Positions 15,973-23,328 of a stretch of DNA of 64,000 bases are shown here, piece by piece. The stretch is taken from the NCBI RefSeq assembly GCF_001544515.1, contig NZ_FCOL02000012.1, forward strand, positions 1-64,000, read 5' to 3'. The translations under genes were made by a program, and so were the position numbers. The stretch's first letter is position 1. Each line of letters begins with the position of its first letter. The stretch comes from Caballeronia terrestris. Lineage in GTDB: Bacteria; Pseudomonadota; Gammaproteobacteria; Burkholderiales; Burkholderiaceae. Below the pieces are notes generated by a model. It ran no database searches. It saw only the letters and a program-made list of their open reading frames with translations, and was not told the DNA's origin.

Positions 15973-16389
15973 CTATTTGGAGGGCGTAATCGTCTTCAAA
16001 GCCTGCATGTTTTCTTCGGCACGCCGCGTCATTGCCGCGATTGCGGCCGTTTGCGACTGCTGCGCGATTTCCGCGAGCTGGCGCATATTGTCGAAGGCCT
16101 TTTGCAGCGATTTTTGAACGAATTCACTTTGGCTCGCCATCACTTCGGTAGGCGTAGCGCCTTGAATTTGCTGCGCCGCGGTCTGAATGGCGCGCGCATT
16201 TTCGTTCAGCAATTCGGTTTGCTTGCGGATCAGCGCCTGCATCCCTTCATAGGCGAGCCGATTTGCCTCCGTCAGTGCCTGCAGGTCCTTGCGCGTCGAC
16301 TCGGTAATGGAAGCCGAATCGACGCCGGGGAATTTGAATTGCTCCAGCATTTTCGTGAAGTCGGTAAGCGGATTAAATGGCGTTGACAT
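15973..16389 (-). CDS. Second phasin-family protein
   Basis: A 138-residue all-helical protein of the phasin_2 type (MSTPFNPLTDFTKMLEQFKF, ALTEANRLAYEGMQALIRKQ, ASQSEFVQKSLQKAFDNMRQ). Such proteins bind polyhydroxyalkanoate granules or act as structural helpers. AGGAGA lies 6 bp before the ATG. It is on the same strand as phaP, 180 bp upstream, with the phaP promoter in between, so the two may be transcribed separately. It is shorter than phaP and not closely similar to it. Confidence 0.9.
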   Translation of the reverse strand: MSTPFNPLTDFTKMLEQFKFPGVDSASITESTRKDLQALTEANRLAYEGMQALIRKQTELLNENARAIQTAAQQIQGATPTEVMASQSEFVQKSLQKAFDNMRQLAEIAQQSQTAAIAAMTRRAEENMQALKTITPSK

Positions 16390-16912
16390 GGTGTCTCCTC
16401 GATCCGTTAATCAATAAACCAAAGTGAATTGGAGCGTCACACAGTATGGGCCAGCAGAAAATAAAATCCGCCTTTTATGCGACTGCCGGGCACTTGCTTC
16501 ATCACGCTTGCCGAACCGTTACAGCCTTCTTTCGTTCTGACGCACGTCGCATGCCTGGACGCACGTCGAAAGCATATCTTCTGGTTTTTCGCGCGGCGCC
16601 GGTCTATAAATCATCATTGCAACGCCCCTTTCGCCCGTTGCCGACCCACAAAGTCACCCCGCACATATTCGTGCTTCCGACAGCGCGCGTCGGATAATGC
16701 CACGCAGCCTCTACCAACAGACTCGACCGGCATTCCAGTCAAAAAACGCGGGCTCGCCATAACACGCCCGCTTCCGTCATTTACGATGCTTTCCCGCCCG
16801 GCCCACGCCCAGCTTTCCGGGTTCCCGAGCGATAACAAATTCGGACGTTTGCCGATGTGCAAGGCACATTGGTAGCGTCGAAACGTAACCCGTGCATAAA
16901 CGAGGCGCCAAT
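16390..16912. other. Intergenic region of about 520 bp without a recognisable gene
   Basis: The region lies between the second phasin (minus) and a small secreted peptide (plus). Open frames here have no family resemblance, no convincing ribosome binding sites and codon use unlike the neighbours. It presumably contains the two divergent promoters. No repeat, RNA gene or mobile element was recognised. Confidence 0.45.
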
Positions 16913-17164
16913 ATGAGAACCAGGCTTATTCGAGTTGCGAGTGCAGTCGTGCTGTCGATGGGCGTCGGTATCGCCTATTCGCAGACGACGCAACAAACCC
17001 CGTCCTCCTCCGATCAATCGTCGATGTCGCAGACTGCCGCGCCGAGCACCGGTGATTCGTCGTATGGCGGCTCACCGGCGCGGGGAGCCTATGACAGCGG
17101 ACGCACCCGATACAACACCGCGTGCATCCCCGGCCTGTCGTGCGATATCTTTCAGGGATCGTAG
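16913..17164 (+). CDS. Small secreted polar peptide
   Basis: An 83-residue protein with a signal peptide (MRTRLIRVASAVVLSMGVGI, cleavage probably near AYS-QTT). A low-complexity Ser/Thr/Gln/Gly tail follows, ending with two Cys (CIPGLSC) that could form a disulfide. The ATG at 16913 follows GAGGCG; an in-frame GTG at 16892 is less likely because the positively charged signal start begins at the ATG. Its mature start (QTTQQTPSSSDQSS) resembles that of the small protein at 54658 (QTTQPSKSF). Such short exported peptides are common in Burkholderiaceae and have no assigned role. Confidence 0.7.
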   Translation: MRTRLIRVASAVVLSMGVGIAYSQTTQQTPSSSDQSSMSQTAAPSTGDSSYGGSPARGAYDSGRTRYNTACIPGLSCDIFQGS

Positions 17165-17181
17165 AGAATCGCTTCACTCTC

Positions 17182-17207
17182 AAGAAGCGTCCAGCGTGGC
17201 GCTTCTT
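17182..17207 (+). terminator. Hairpin after the small secreted gene (possible terminator)
   Basis: AAGAAGCG and CGCTTCTT form an exact 8-bp stem around a 10-nt loop, 17 bp past the stop. No U-tract follows, so intrinsic termination is uncertain. Confidence 0.4.
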
Positions 17208-17489
17208 GCCGCCACCTCTCCCGCCCGATATTCTTGCCCATCGACCGTTCGACAACGCATTTCAAGGGGCAGCGTGGATGACCTGCTGCTGACGTGTTGA
17301 CGAATTAAAAAAACTTCCCTAAACCGCCTGATAAGTTCTTGATTTCCTAATTGGAAAGGTTCACCTGAGCCTAGACAAATCGAAGCACGCGCAAGAATGG
17401 TCTTCGATGGCAATGACGACATGATTCTTCCCCTGTTCGTGCTCCGCGGTCATCGCGTTATCACGCCAAGCCTTTCGCGCCGGTCCTGT
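17208..17489. other. Low-GC intergenic stretch, nothing recognised
   Basis: About 280 bp with a notably AT-rich patch around 17305-17365. No coding frame or repeat could be supported on either strand. Confidence 0.4.
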
Positions 17490-17697
17490 CTAGCCGTGGC
17501 TGTCGACCCCCGCACGGGCCCAGCTGAGGCCAGCGTACTGTGCTTCCTCTTCTGTGTCGAAAAGGCCAAGGACGCCCGATGCGTCAACCAGCCTGTTGTT
17601 TCGGGTAATGGTGCCACCCGCCGCGTACTTCTCGGGTTGCAGAATGTCTGCTTGCTGGAGGATTGCGTGGCCCCAGATGCTGTAGCCGTCTTCGCAT
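17490..17697 (-). pseudogene. Remnant or frameshifted small conserved protein (DUF6566-like)
   Basis: From 17696 down to a TAG at 17490 the minus strand encodes CEDGYSIWGHAILQQADILQ..., continuing through EKYAAGGTITRNNRL and ending AQYAGLSWARAGVDSHG. Strong GC3 bias and recall of similar small Burkholderia proteins (GYSIWGHAI..., ...WARAWVDSHG) support real coding origin. The frame has no start codon: an in-frame TGA lies five codons upstream, and the nearest ATG (17697-17695) is one base out of frame. A one-base insertion just after that ATG would explain it. The family name is from memory and needs checking. Confidence 0.5.
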
Positions 17698-17751
17698 ATC
17701 GGATTGCATCAGTACAGGTCCTTACGTGCGCAAATCACAACGCGCGACCCG

Positions 17752-18465
17752 TCATAGGCCGAATAGATTGTGCTGAATCTGACGCAGGTGTCCGGTGAGC
17801 ATCTGGCCGGCCTGCTCCGCGTCGCGGTCGCGTAGCGCTTCGACAATCGCCCGGTGCTGTGCCTCGTATTCCTTGCGGCGCTCAGGGGTGAGCGAGTGGC
17901 GCTTGAGACGACCCCATTCGCCCTGCTCGCGCACGCGATTCGTCAACTCAAGCACCTTCAGGAAAAACGAGTTGTGAGTCGCGAGAGCGAATGTGCGATG
18001 CAGCTCGCCGTCCCAATGCTCGAACTCCTCGACCGTCGCGGCAGCCTCCGAGCGCTCAATGCATTCCATCATTCGCGCGAAGTCCGATGACGTGGCGTTG
18101 CGCGCGATAAGTTTCGGCATCAGTGGTTCGATAAGAAGGCGCGCTTCCATCAGCTCCGCTGGACTCGTCTGAGTTTCTGGCGGCTCGTCGGCCACGACTT
18201 TGGATGGAGGCAATGACTCCGCTGCCCCCGCCAGGACGAACGTGCCGCTGCCGACCGTCTGCGTAATCAGACCGCGGTCTTTCAACTCCTGCAGGACGCG
18301 GCGCACAGCCCCGCGCGATGCACCGAACTGTTCGCTCAATTGCCGTTCGGCGGGAAGCCTGAAGCCGTCCCGCATCCGGCCTGATGCAATCTCATCGACC
18401 AAATAAGCCGCGAGCGCCTTCGCTCCCGCGGCGCGTATCGGACTTTTCGCTTCAACTTCGTTCAT
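17752..18465 (-). CDS. GntR/FadR-family transcriptional regulator
   Basis: A 237-residue regulator with a winged helix (about 15-80: LPAERQLSEQFGASRGAVRR, QTVGSGTFVLA) and an FCD domain (about 100-230: LMEARLLIEPLMPKLIAR, DGELHRTFALATHNSFFLK). I start at the ATG at 18465 (MNEVEAKSP) because GGGGAG precedes it by 8 bp; an in-frame ATG lies six codons further up. It is divergent from the operon at 18616-22992 and is its likely ligand-responsive repressor. Several CCAATTGG/TTAACC-containing dyads lie between them. The ligand is unknown and probably an organic acid, as for most FCD proteins. Confidence 0.9.
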   Translation of the reverse strand: MNEVEAKSPIRAAGAKALAAYLVDEIASGRMRDGFRLPAERQLSEQFGASRGAVRRVLQELKDRGLITQTVGSGTFVLAGAAESLPPSKVVADEPPETQTSPAELMEARLLIEPLMPKLIARNATSSDFARMMECIERSEAAATVEEFEHWDGELHRTFALATHNSFFLKVLELTNRVREQGEWGRLKRHSLTPERRKEYEAQHRAIVEALRDRDAEQAGQMLTGHLRQIQHNLFGL

Positions 18466-18500
18466 TTTTATAGCTCCCCGCAATGCGTTGACGCAATGAT

Positions 18501-18607
18501 ACCAAATTACGGTACCAATTGGCTATGTTTTGGTTAACCATGACTTGCGTGGTCTCCTTTTTGGTTCTACATTACGTCCTACGCCAACCAATTGGACCAA
18601 ATTAGGA
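18501..18607. promoter_or_regulatory. Divergent control region with several dyads
   Basis: Between the GntR gene and the FAH operon lie TACCAATTGG (18513-18522), the palindrome TGGTTAACCA (18531-18540) and CCAATTGGACCA (18588-18599). The last ends just before the AGGAG ribosome binding site (18603-18607) of the first structural gene. The shared ACCAATTGG core suggests repeated operators for the divergent GntR protein. Confidence 0.5.
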
Positions 18608-18615
18608 GTTACTCC

Positions 18616-19497
18616 ATGAAACTTGCAAACCTTGAATTTGACGGCGCCAAGGCGCTCGCCCTCGTCGATGCTGAAAAGTCGGTGTTCTGGCCTATCGCTA
18701 CCCTGGTCCCGGAGTTCGAAGGCGATATGGTCCAATTGGTCCAGTCGTTCGCAAAATTCAAGGGCGACCTCCGACCGCGCGGTGAAGGACGTCCCCTGAG
18801 CGAGGCAAAAGTGCTGGCCCCCATCGACCAGCCGCGCCGCAATATCTTCTGTGTCGGCAAGAACTATCACGAGCACGCGGCGGAATTCCAGAATTCCGGT
18901 TTCGACAGCAGCGCCAAAGATGGTGAACACGCCCCCGAAGCGCCCGTCATATTCACAAAGCCTGCCAGCACAGTCATCGGCCCGGGCGTGAAGATTCCGC
19001 GCCACACGAACGTCACGAGCCAACTGGACTACGAAGCGGAACTTGGCGTGGTCATCGGCAAGGCCGGCCGGGGCATCAAGAAGGCCGATGCGATGGACTA
19101 TGTCTTCGGCTACACGGTCATCAACGACTTCACCGCTCGCGACCTGCAGAAGCTCCACCGCCAATGGTTCATCGGCAAGTCGCTCGACGGCTTCTGCCCG
19201 ATGGGTCCGTATCTCGTGACGGCCGACGAAGTCGACGGCCAGAACGTTGATGTGAAATGCTGGGTGAACGGCGAACTGCGTCAGAACTCGAACACCCAGC
19301 AACTAATTTTCGACATCCCGACGCTCATCGAAACGCTTTCGGCTGGCATCGAATTGCAACCGGGCGATGTGATTGCGACGGGCACGCCTGCTGGCGTCGG
19401 CATCGGCTTCAATCCGCCGAAGTTCCTGCAACAGGGCAATGTGGTCCGCATCGAGATTCAGAACGTCGGCGTGCTGGAAAACGAGGTGGGCGAATGA
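18616..19497 (+). CDS. Fumarylacetoacetate-hydrolase-family protein
   Basis: A 293-residue FAH-fold enzyme. The family hydrolyses C-C bonds of acylpyruvates, decarboxylates or dehydrates 2-oxo acids, or hydrates dienoates. The catalytic core (about 75-290) shows NIFCVGKNYHEHAAEF, the metal-ligand segment LDYEAELGVVIGKAG, GYTVINDFTARDLQ and FIGKSLDGFCPMGPYLV, and ends with the conserved GDVIATGTPAGVGIG. The ATG at 18616 is preceded by AGGAG. It is the first gene of an operon and its stop overlaps the start of the alpha/beta hydrolase (ATGA). The chemistry fits the later steps of aromatic or cyclic-compound breakdown, but the substrate is unknown. Confidence 0.92.
   Translation: MKLANLEFDGAKALALVDAEKSVFWPIATLVPEFEGDMVQLVQSFAKFKGDLRPRGEGRPLSEAKVLAPIDQPRRNIFCVGKNYHEHAAEFQNSGFDSSAKDGEHAPEAPVIFTKPASTVIGPGVKIPRHTNVTSQLDYEAELGVVIGKAGRGIKKADAMDYVFGYTVINDFTARDLQKLHRQWFIGKSLDGFCPMGPYLVTADEVDGQNVDVKCWVNGELRQNSNTQQLIFDIPTLIETLSAGIELQPGDVIATGTPAGVGIGFNPPKFLQQGNVVRIEIQNVGVLENEVGE
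18728..18739. promoter_or_regulatory. Intragenic inverted copy of the upstream 12-mer (putative second operator)
   Basis: TGGTCCAATTGG is the exact reverse complement of CCAATTGGACCA at 18588-18599 and lies 140 bp away, inside the FAH gene (codons for MVQLV). An exact 12-bp match this close suggests a downstream operator allowing DNA looping or roadblock repression. Confidence 0.4.
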
Positions 19498-20279
19498 GCA
19501 CGGCGCTGATTCGAAACGTCGCCGTTGAAGTCGACGGCGACGGCCAGGCGGTGGTTTGTATTCATGGTCTCGGCGGGTCATCGAATAACTGGACGCCGGT
19601 GCTGTCGGCGTTCGAGGGTATGAAGGTCGTCCGGCCTGAGTTGCCGGGAAGCGCCCGGTCGGCACTGGCATCCCAACCGCTTTCCATCGACCTTTACGTC
19701 GATACCCTGGCGAGCGTGCTGGGAGAACTCGGCGTATCGAAGGCGCACGTCGTAGCGCACTCGATGGGCACCATCGTCGCGCAGCATCTGGCCGTCAAGC
19801 ACCCGGAGCTCGTGAAGAGCCTCGCGTTGTTCGGTCCGTTACTGGCTCCGCCGGACCAGGGCAGGCCGGGCATTCAGGCTCGTGCGGCGCTGTCCCGCGA
19901 AAAGGGCATCGCCGGCGTGCAAGAAATCGCGGACGTCATCGTCAAGGCTGCGACGAGCGCCGAAACGAAGGCGCAGCGCCCGGTGACGCTCGCACTTGTT
20001 CGTGAAAGCGTGATGCGACAGTCGCCTGAGGGTTACGCTCAAAGTTGTGAAGCGCTGGCGGGCGCCCAGGCAGCCGAGGTCGAGAAGATTTCAGTTCCGA
20101 CGTTGCTGGTCACCGGCGACGAAGATGGAGTCGGACCGCCGGCAGCGGTCAAAGCCATGGGCGAGCGCATCGCCGGAAGCAAGGTCAGGGTCCTGTCGGG
20201 CTGCGGCCACTGGACGACCTTCGAAAAGCCTGCCGAATGCGCCGAAGAGCTCAAGGCCTTCTATCAGTCAATGCAGTAA
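19494..20279 (+). CDS. Alpha/beta-fold hydrolase (enol-lactonase-like)
   Basis: A 261-residue hydrolase coupled to the FAH gene by an ATGA overlap. It has the oxyanion loop CIHGLGGSSNNW, nucleophile Ser in VVAHSMGTIVAQHLA, Asp in LLVTGDEDGVGPP and His in VLSGCGHWTTFEKP, the classic triad order. Overall it resembles 3-oxoadipate enol-lactonase (PcaD) and related C-C or ester hydrolases. In context it could open a lactone or cleave a ring-fission product for the FAH enzyme. The position of the start inside the FAH stop codon fixes its length. Confidence 0.9.
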   Translation: MSTALIRNVAVEVDGDGQAVVCIHGLGGSSNNWTPVLSAFEGMKVVRPELPGSARSALASQPLSIDLYVDTLASVLGELGVSKAHVVAHSMGTIVAQHLAVKHPELVKSLALFGPLLAPPDQGRPGIQARAALSREKGIAGVQEIADVIVKAATSAETKAQRPVTLALVRESVMRQSPEGYAQSCEALAGAQAAEVEKISVPTLLVTGDEDGVGPPAAVKAMGERIAGSKVRVLSGCGHWTTFEKPAECAEELKAFYQSMQ

Positions 20280-20302
20280 GTCCCCCACCTATCGGAGGAG
20301 AC

Positions 20303-21646
20303 ATGAACGCAACCGTATTCACCAACGTCAATATTTTCGACGGCACCGGCGCTGACCCGTACATCGGCGAAATTCTGGTCGAAGGCAATCGCATCACCCG
20401 CGTCGCCAAGAACGGCGATACCGTCAACACGCCGAATGCGCGCGTCATCGACGGCCGTGGCCGGTTCATCATGCCGGGCATGACCGAAGCCCACACGCAC
20501 TTTTCGTGGAATGACCAGCCGTCGCTGTCGGCGATTCAGTTCATGCCGCCTGAAGAGCATATCCTCTGGTGCGTGCGTGTGGCCAAGCGCTATCTGGAAA
20601 TGGGTTTCACGTCCGCGCTGGGTGCAGCCGCCGCGAAGCCACGTCTCGATGTCGTGCTGCGGAATGCCATCAACGCCGGCGAATTCCCGGGGCCACGCTA
20701 TCTGGCAGGCAGCCAGGAAATCACGACGCTCGGCGGCTTGGGCGACAACACGCTGCCCCATCTTCCGTTCCGCGAGTTAAGTTTCGGCGAAGTTGTGAGC
20801 GGCCCGGAAGAAGTGCGTCGCGCGACACGCATGTTCATCAAGTACGGCGTCGACCATCTGAAAATCAACCTGTCCGGCGAATACATCGCCGGCATTCCGG
20901 CCGAAGTGTCTCCGTTCTCCGAGGAAGAAATCGCAATGCTCTCGGCGGAAGCCAAGCGTGCGGGAAAGCGGGTCGCCGCTCACGCCCGTTCCAGCGAATC
21001 GGTCAAGCAGTGCGTGCGTCACGGTCTCGAACTGGTGTTCCATGCGAGTTTCGCAGACGAAGAGGCGCTCGACATGCTGGAGGCGAACAAGGACAAGCAT
21101 TTTGTCGCGCCTGGAATCGGCTGGCTGGTCAGCACGCTTTACCACGCCGAGAAGTGGGGCATCTCGGAAGAGGTCGCGACCAAAATGGGCTACGCCCGCG
21201 AGCTGGAAGTCGCTTCCGAAACCCTGAAGAAGATGCACAAGCGTGGTATCCGCATCTTGCCAGGCGGCGATTACGGCTTCGCGTGGATGCCGCATGGCAC
21301 GAACTCTCGTGACCTCGAGCATTTCGTGAAGTACATCGGCATGACGCCGAAAGAGGCGCTCCTGTCGGCAACGCAACTGGGCGGCGAACTGATGATGCAG
21401 CCAGAGAGCATTGGCAAAATCGCCGAAGGCTACTACGCGGACATCGTTCTCGTCGACGGCGATCCGCTTCAGGACCTCAAGGTCCTGCAGGACCCGACGA
21501 AGATTTCTCTCGTTATGAAAGATGGCGAAATCATCAAGAGCTGCTACGACGTGAAGATTCCAGAAGCTGCCATTCATGTCACTGGAGGCAACGAGCCAAT
21601 GCGGGACTCGGGTGTCAGCAAGGCACTGCACGCCGAGGCGCACTGA
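20303..21646 (+). CDS. Amidohydrolase-superfamily metal-dependent hydrolase
   Basis: A 447-residue amidohydrolase with an N- and C-terminal beta-sandwich and a TIM-barrel core. Metal-ligand motifs visible are HTH at about residues 64-66 (MTEAHTHFSW), His in RVAAHARSSESVK, His in LELVFHASF and Asp in LPGGDYGFAW. GGAGGAG precedes the ATG at 20303 by 3 bp. It resembles imidazolonepropionase- or prolidase-like hydrolases of unknown substrate in proteobacterial catabolic operons. It follows the alpha/beta hydrolase by 23 bp and very probably acts in the same pathway, hydrolysing a C-N bond or a cyclic amide or lactone. Confidence 0.9.
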   Translation: MNATVFTNVNIFDGTGADPYIGEILVEGNRITRVAKNGDTVNTPNARVIDGRGRFIMPGMTEAHTHFSWNDQPSLSAIQFMPPEEHILWCVRVAKRYLEMGFTSALGAAAAKPRLDVVLRNAINAGEFPGPRYLAGSQEITTLGGLGDNTLPHLPFRELSFGEVVSGPEEVRRATRMFIKYGVDHLKINLSGEYIAGIPAEVSPFSEEEIAMLSAEAKRAGKRVAAHARSSESVKQCVRHGLELVFHASFADEEALDMLEANKDKHFVAPGIGWLVSTLYHAEKWGISEEVATKMGYARELEVASETLKKMHKRGIRILPGGDYGFAWMPHGTNSRDLEHFVKYIGMTPKEALLSATQLGGELMMQPESIGKIAEGYYADIVLVDGDPLQDLKVLQDPTKISLVMKDGEIIKSCYDVKIPEAAIHVTGGNEPMRDSGVSKALHAEAH

Positions 21647-21765
21647 CTTTTTTCCGGGCTCGCAATAGCCCGGCAATCCCACGATAGAAAGTGAGCCCAG
21701 ACGCCCGCGCGTATCGCGCGGTGAGTCTGCGCGCGTCCAAAAAATAGCTTCGGAGACAAGCAGCG

Positions 21766-22992
21766 ATGTGTGACTGCATTGGTAAGGCCCTCGAGCTGGG
21801 CATGTCACGACGAGGTTTTCTTGGCGCAGGCTGGAAAATGGCCGGCGCTGGCGTGCCGCTTCTCCTGGGCCTTCCTGCCAGTGCGGCCGAAGTCGACCAG
21901 CGCAAGCAATCGATGGTGGCCGCGCGAAGCCAGGCGCAAAATCACGACACCCGGCTCGTTTTGCTCGGCACCGCGGGCGGACCAGTATGGTGGCCCAATT
22001 GCGACCGCGAAGGAATTTCTTCTGCTCTTGTGGTCGGTGATGCCGTGTACGTCGTCGATTGTGGAGACGGCGTCGGGAAGCGCTACAAGCAAGCCGAGCT
22101 TGGTCCCATCAATACCGTCTCGGGCATGACCGGCATGGAGAATCTCAGAGGGATATTCCTCACTCACCTTCATTCAGACCACACCATCGATTACTTCAAC
22201 CTGTTTCTGTACGGTTGGTACGACGGCCTGTCGGGAGTGAAGCAACCGGTTCAGATTTATGGGCCTGGACGGCGTGGCCAGATGGAGCCCATCTTCAACA
22301 TCCCTGGCCAGAAAGCATCTGCGCCCCCTCCCATCGTCAATCCCGAGAATCCGACGCCGGGTACGGTCGACATGACCAACTACCTGTACCAGGCATACGC
22401 TCTCGATATCAATGACCGTCTGCGTGATGCCCATCGGCCGGACCTGCGCACGCTGATGCAGGTCCACGACATCGCCATTCCTCCGGTCGCTGGATTCAAG
22501 AGCCCGAACGAGACGCCCGTTCCTAACATGGAGCCGTTCCTTGTCCATGAGGATGAGCGGGTCCGCGTGACGGCGACGCTGGTCAACCATTTCCCGATTT
22601 GGCCCGCGTTCGCATTCCGCTTTGACACGGACGATGGCTCCGTCGTGTTCTCGGGTGATACCTCGCCATGCGACAACCTGATACGACTCGCCCGCAATAC
22701 CGACGTTCTTGTGCATGAGGTCATCGACACCAGTTGGGTCGACGCGCTCTTTCCACCGCCCGTCGGCGAGAAGGAGGCAGCGTTCAAACAACATCTGCTG
22801 AGCTCGCACACCTCCATTGACGATGTGGGCAAAGTCGCCGAGGCGGCCGGTGCGAAAACGCTGGTGCTGTCTCACATCGCGCCGGGCCATGCGCCACGCG
22901 CGAACTTGATGCGAGCGCAACGCAACTTTTCCGGTCAGCTCATCATCGGCGAAGACCTGATGCAAATTGGTGTCGGCCGCAAACATGGCTGA
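21766..22992 (+). CDS. Tat-exported metallo-beta-lactamase-fold hydrolase
   Basis: A 408-residue MBL hydrolase with a twin-arginine leader: SRRGFLGAGWKMAGAG (arginines at about residues 14-15) followed by a hydrophobic stretch ending LGLPASAAE. It is thus probably folded with its metals in the cytoplasm and exported. The Zn site is in FLTHLHSDHTIDYFNLF, with further ligands in VVFSGDTSPCDNL and LSHIAPGH. The fold resembles arylsulfatase/RNase Z-like hydrolases. It is last in the FAH operon and the only exported member, so it may make the first cut of the substrate in the periplasm. Start ATG 21766 is supported by GGAGA nearby. Confidence 0.88.
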   Translation: MCDCIGKALELGMSRRGFLGAGWKMAGAGVPLLLGLPASAAEVDQRKQSMVAARSQAQNHDTRLVLLGTAGGPVWWPNCDREGISSALVVGDAVYVVDCGDGVGKRYKQAELGPINTVSGMTGMENLRGIFLTHLHSDHTIDYFNLFLYGWYDGLSGVKQPVQIYGPGRRGQMEPIFNIPGQKASAPPPIVNPENPTPGTVDMTNYLYQAYALDINDRLRDAHRPDLRTLMQVHDIAIPPVAGFKSPNETPVPNMEPFLVHEDERVRVTATLVNHFPIWPAFAFRFDTDDGSVVFSGDTSPCDNLIRLARNTDVLVHEVIDTSWVDALFPPPVGEKEAAFKQHLLSSHTSIDDVGKVAEAAGAKTLVLSHIAPGHAPRANLMRAQRNFSGQLIIGEDLMQIGVGRKHG

Positions 22993-23328
22993 TTTCCGGA
23001 AATAGACGCCTGCTTACACTTTTTTTCTGCCAGCGACCTTCGTGTGGGCGGCGACAATGGCTTTGTCCGGCGTAGCGACATTCATCTTGGCCGGTAGTGC
23101 GGAGTCGGAGGCGGCGTAGCCGCCGCAGACGACGAACTGCCAGCGACGCCGGGTCGGCGAGGCCTAGGATGGCTGACTAAATCTAAAAAGAGGCGGTCAG
23201 CCCATGTCTGGAAACCGCATTCCCGACCGAAAGGTCGAAGTGATGAGAATAGCCTCTTCCCCGTCCCGTAAAGCATTTCGACGACCTTCCTTTGCAGCCA
23301 CTACTCCGCTTGCCCGCTCTGAAATGGG
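22993..23328. other. Convergent intergenic region with inverted repeats and a possible coding remnant
   Basis: The region lies between the Tat-MBL gene and the kinase. GGCTGAC (around 23171) and GTCAGCC (around 23195) form an exact 7-bp inverted repeat, and GGCGGC...GCCGCC at about 23113-23130 forms a short hairpin. On the minus strand 23163-23014 is an open frame with host-like GC3. No intact gene is supported. Confidence 0.4.
23014..23163 (-). pseudogene. Unrecognised C-terminal coding remnant
   Basis: The minus-strand frame reads RRRWQFVVCGGYAASDSALP and continues KMNVATPDKAIVAAHTKVAG to a TAA at 23014. It begins right after an in-frame TAG. Codons are strongly GC-ending until the last four, as in the real genes around it. 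I do not recognise the family, and there is no good start codon with a ribosome binding site. It may be the 3' end of a deleted gene. Confidence 0.25.

Noticed and set aside
21654..21673. Hairpin CCGGGCT-CGCAAT-AGCCCGG after the amidohydrolase as a terminator
   Set aside because: The T-run lies before the hairpin, not after it, on the plus strand, and the downstream MBL gene is probably in the same operon.
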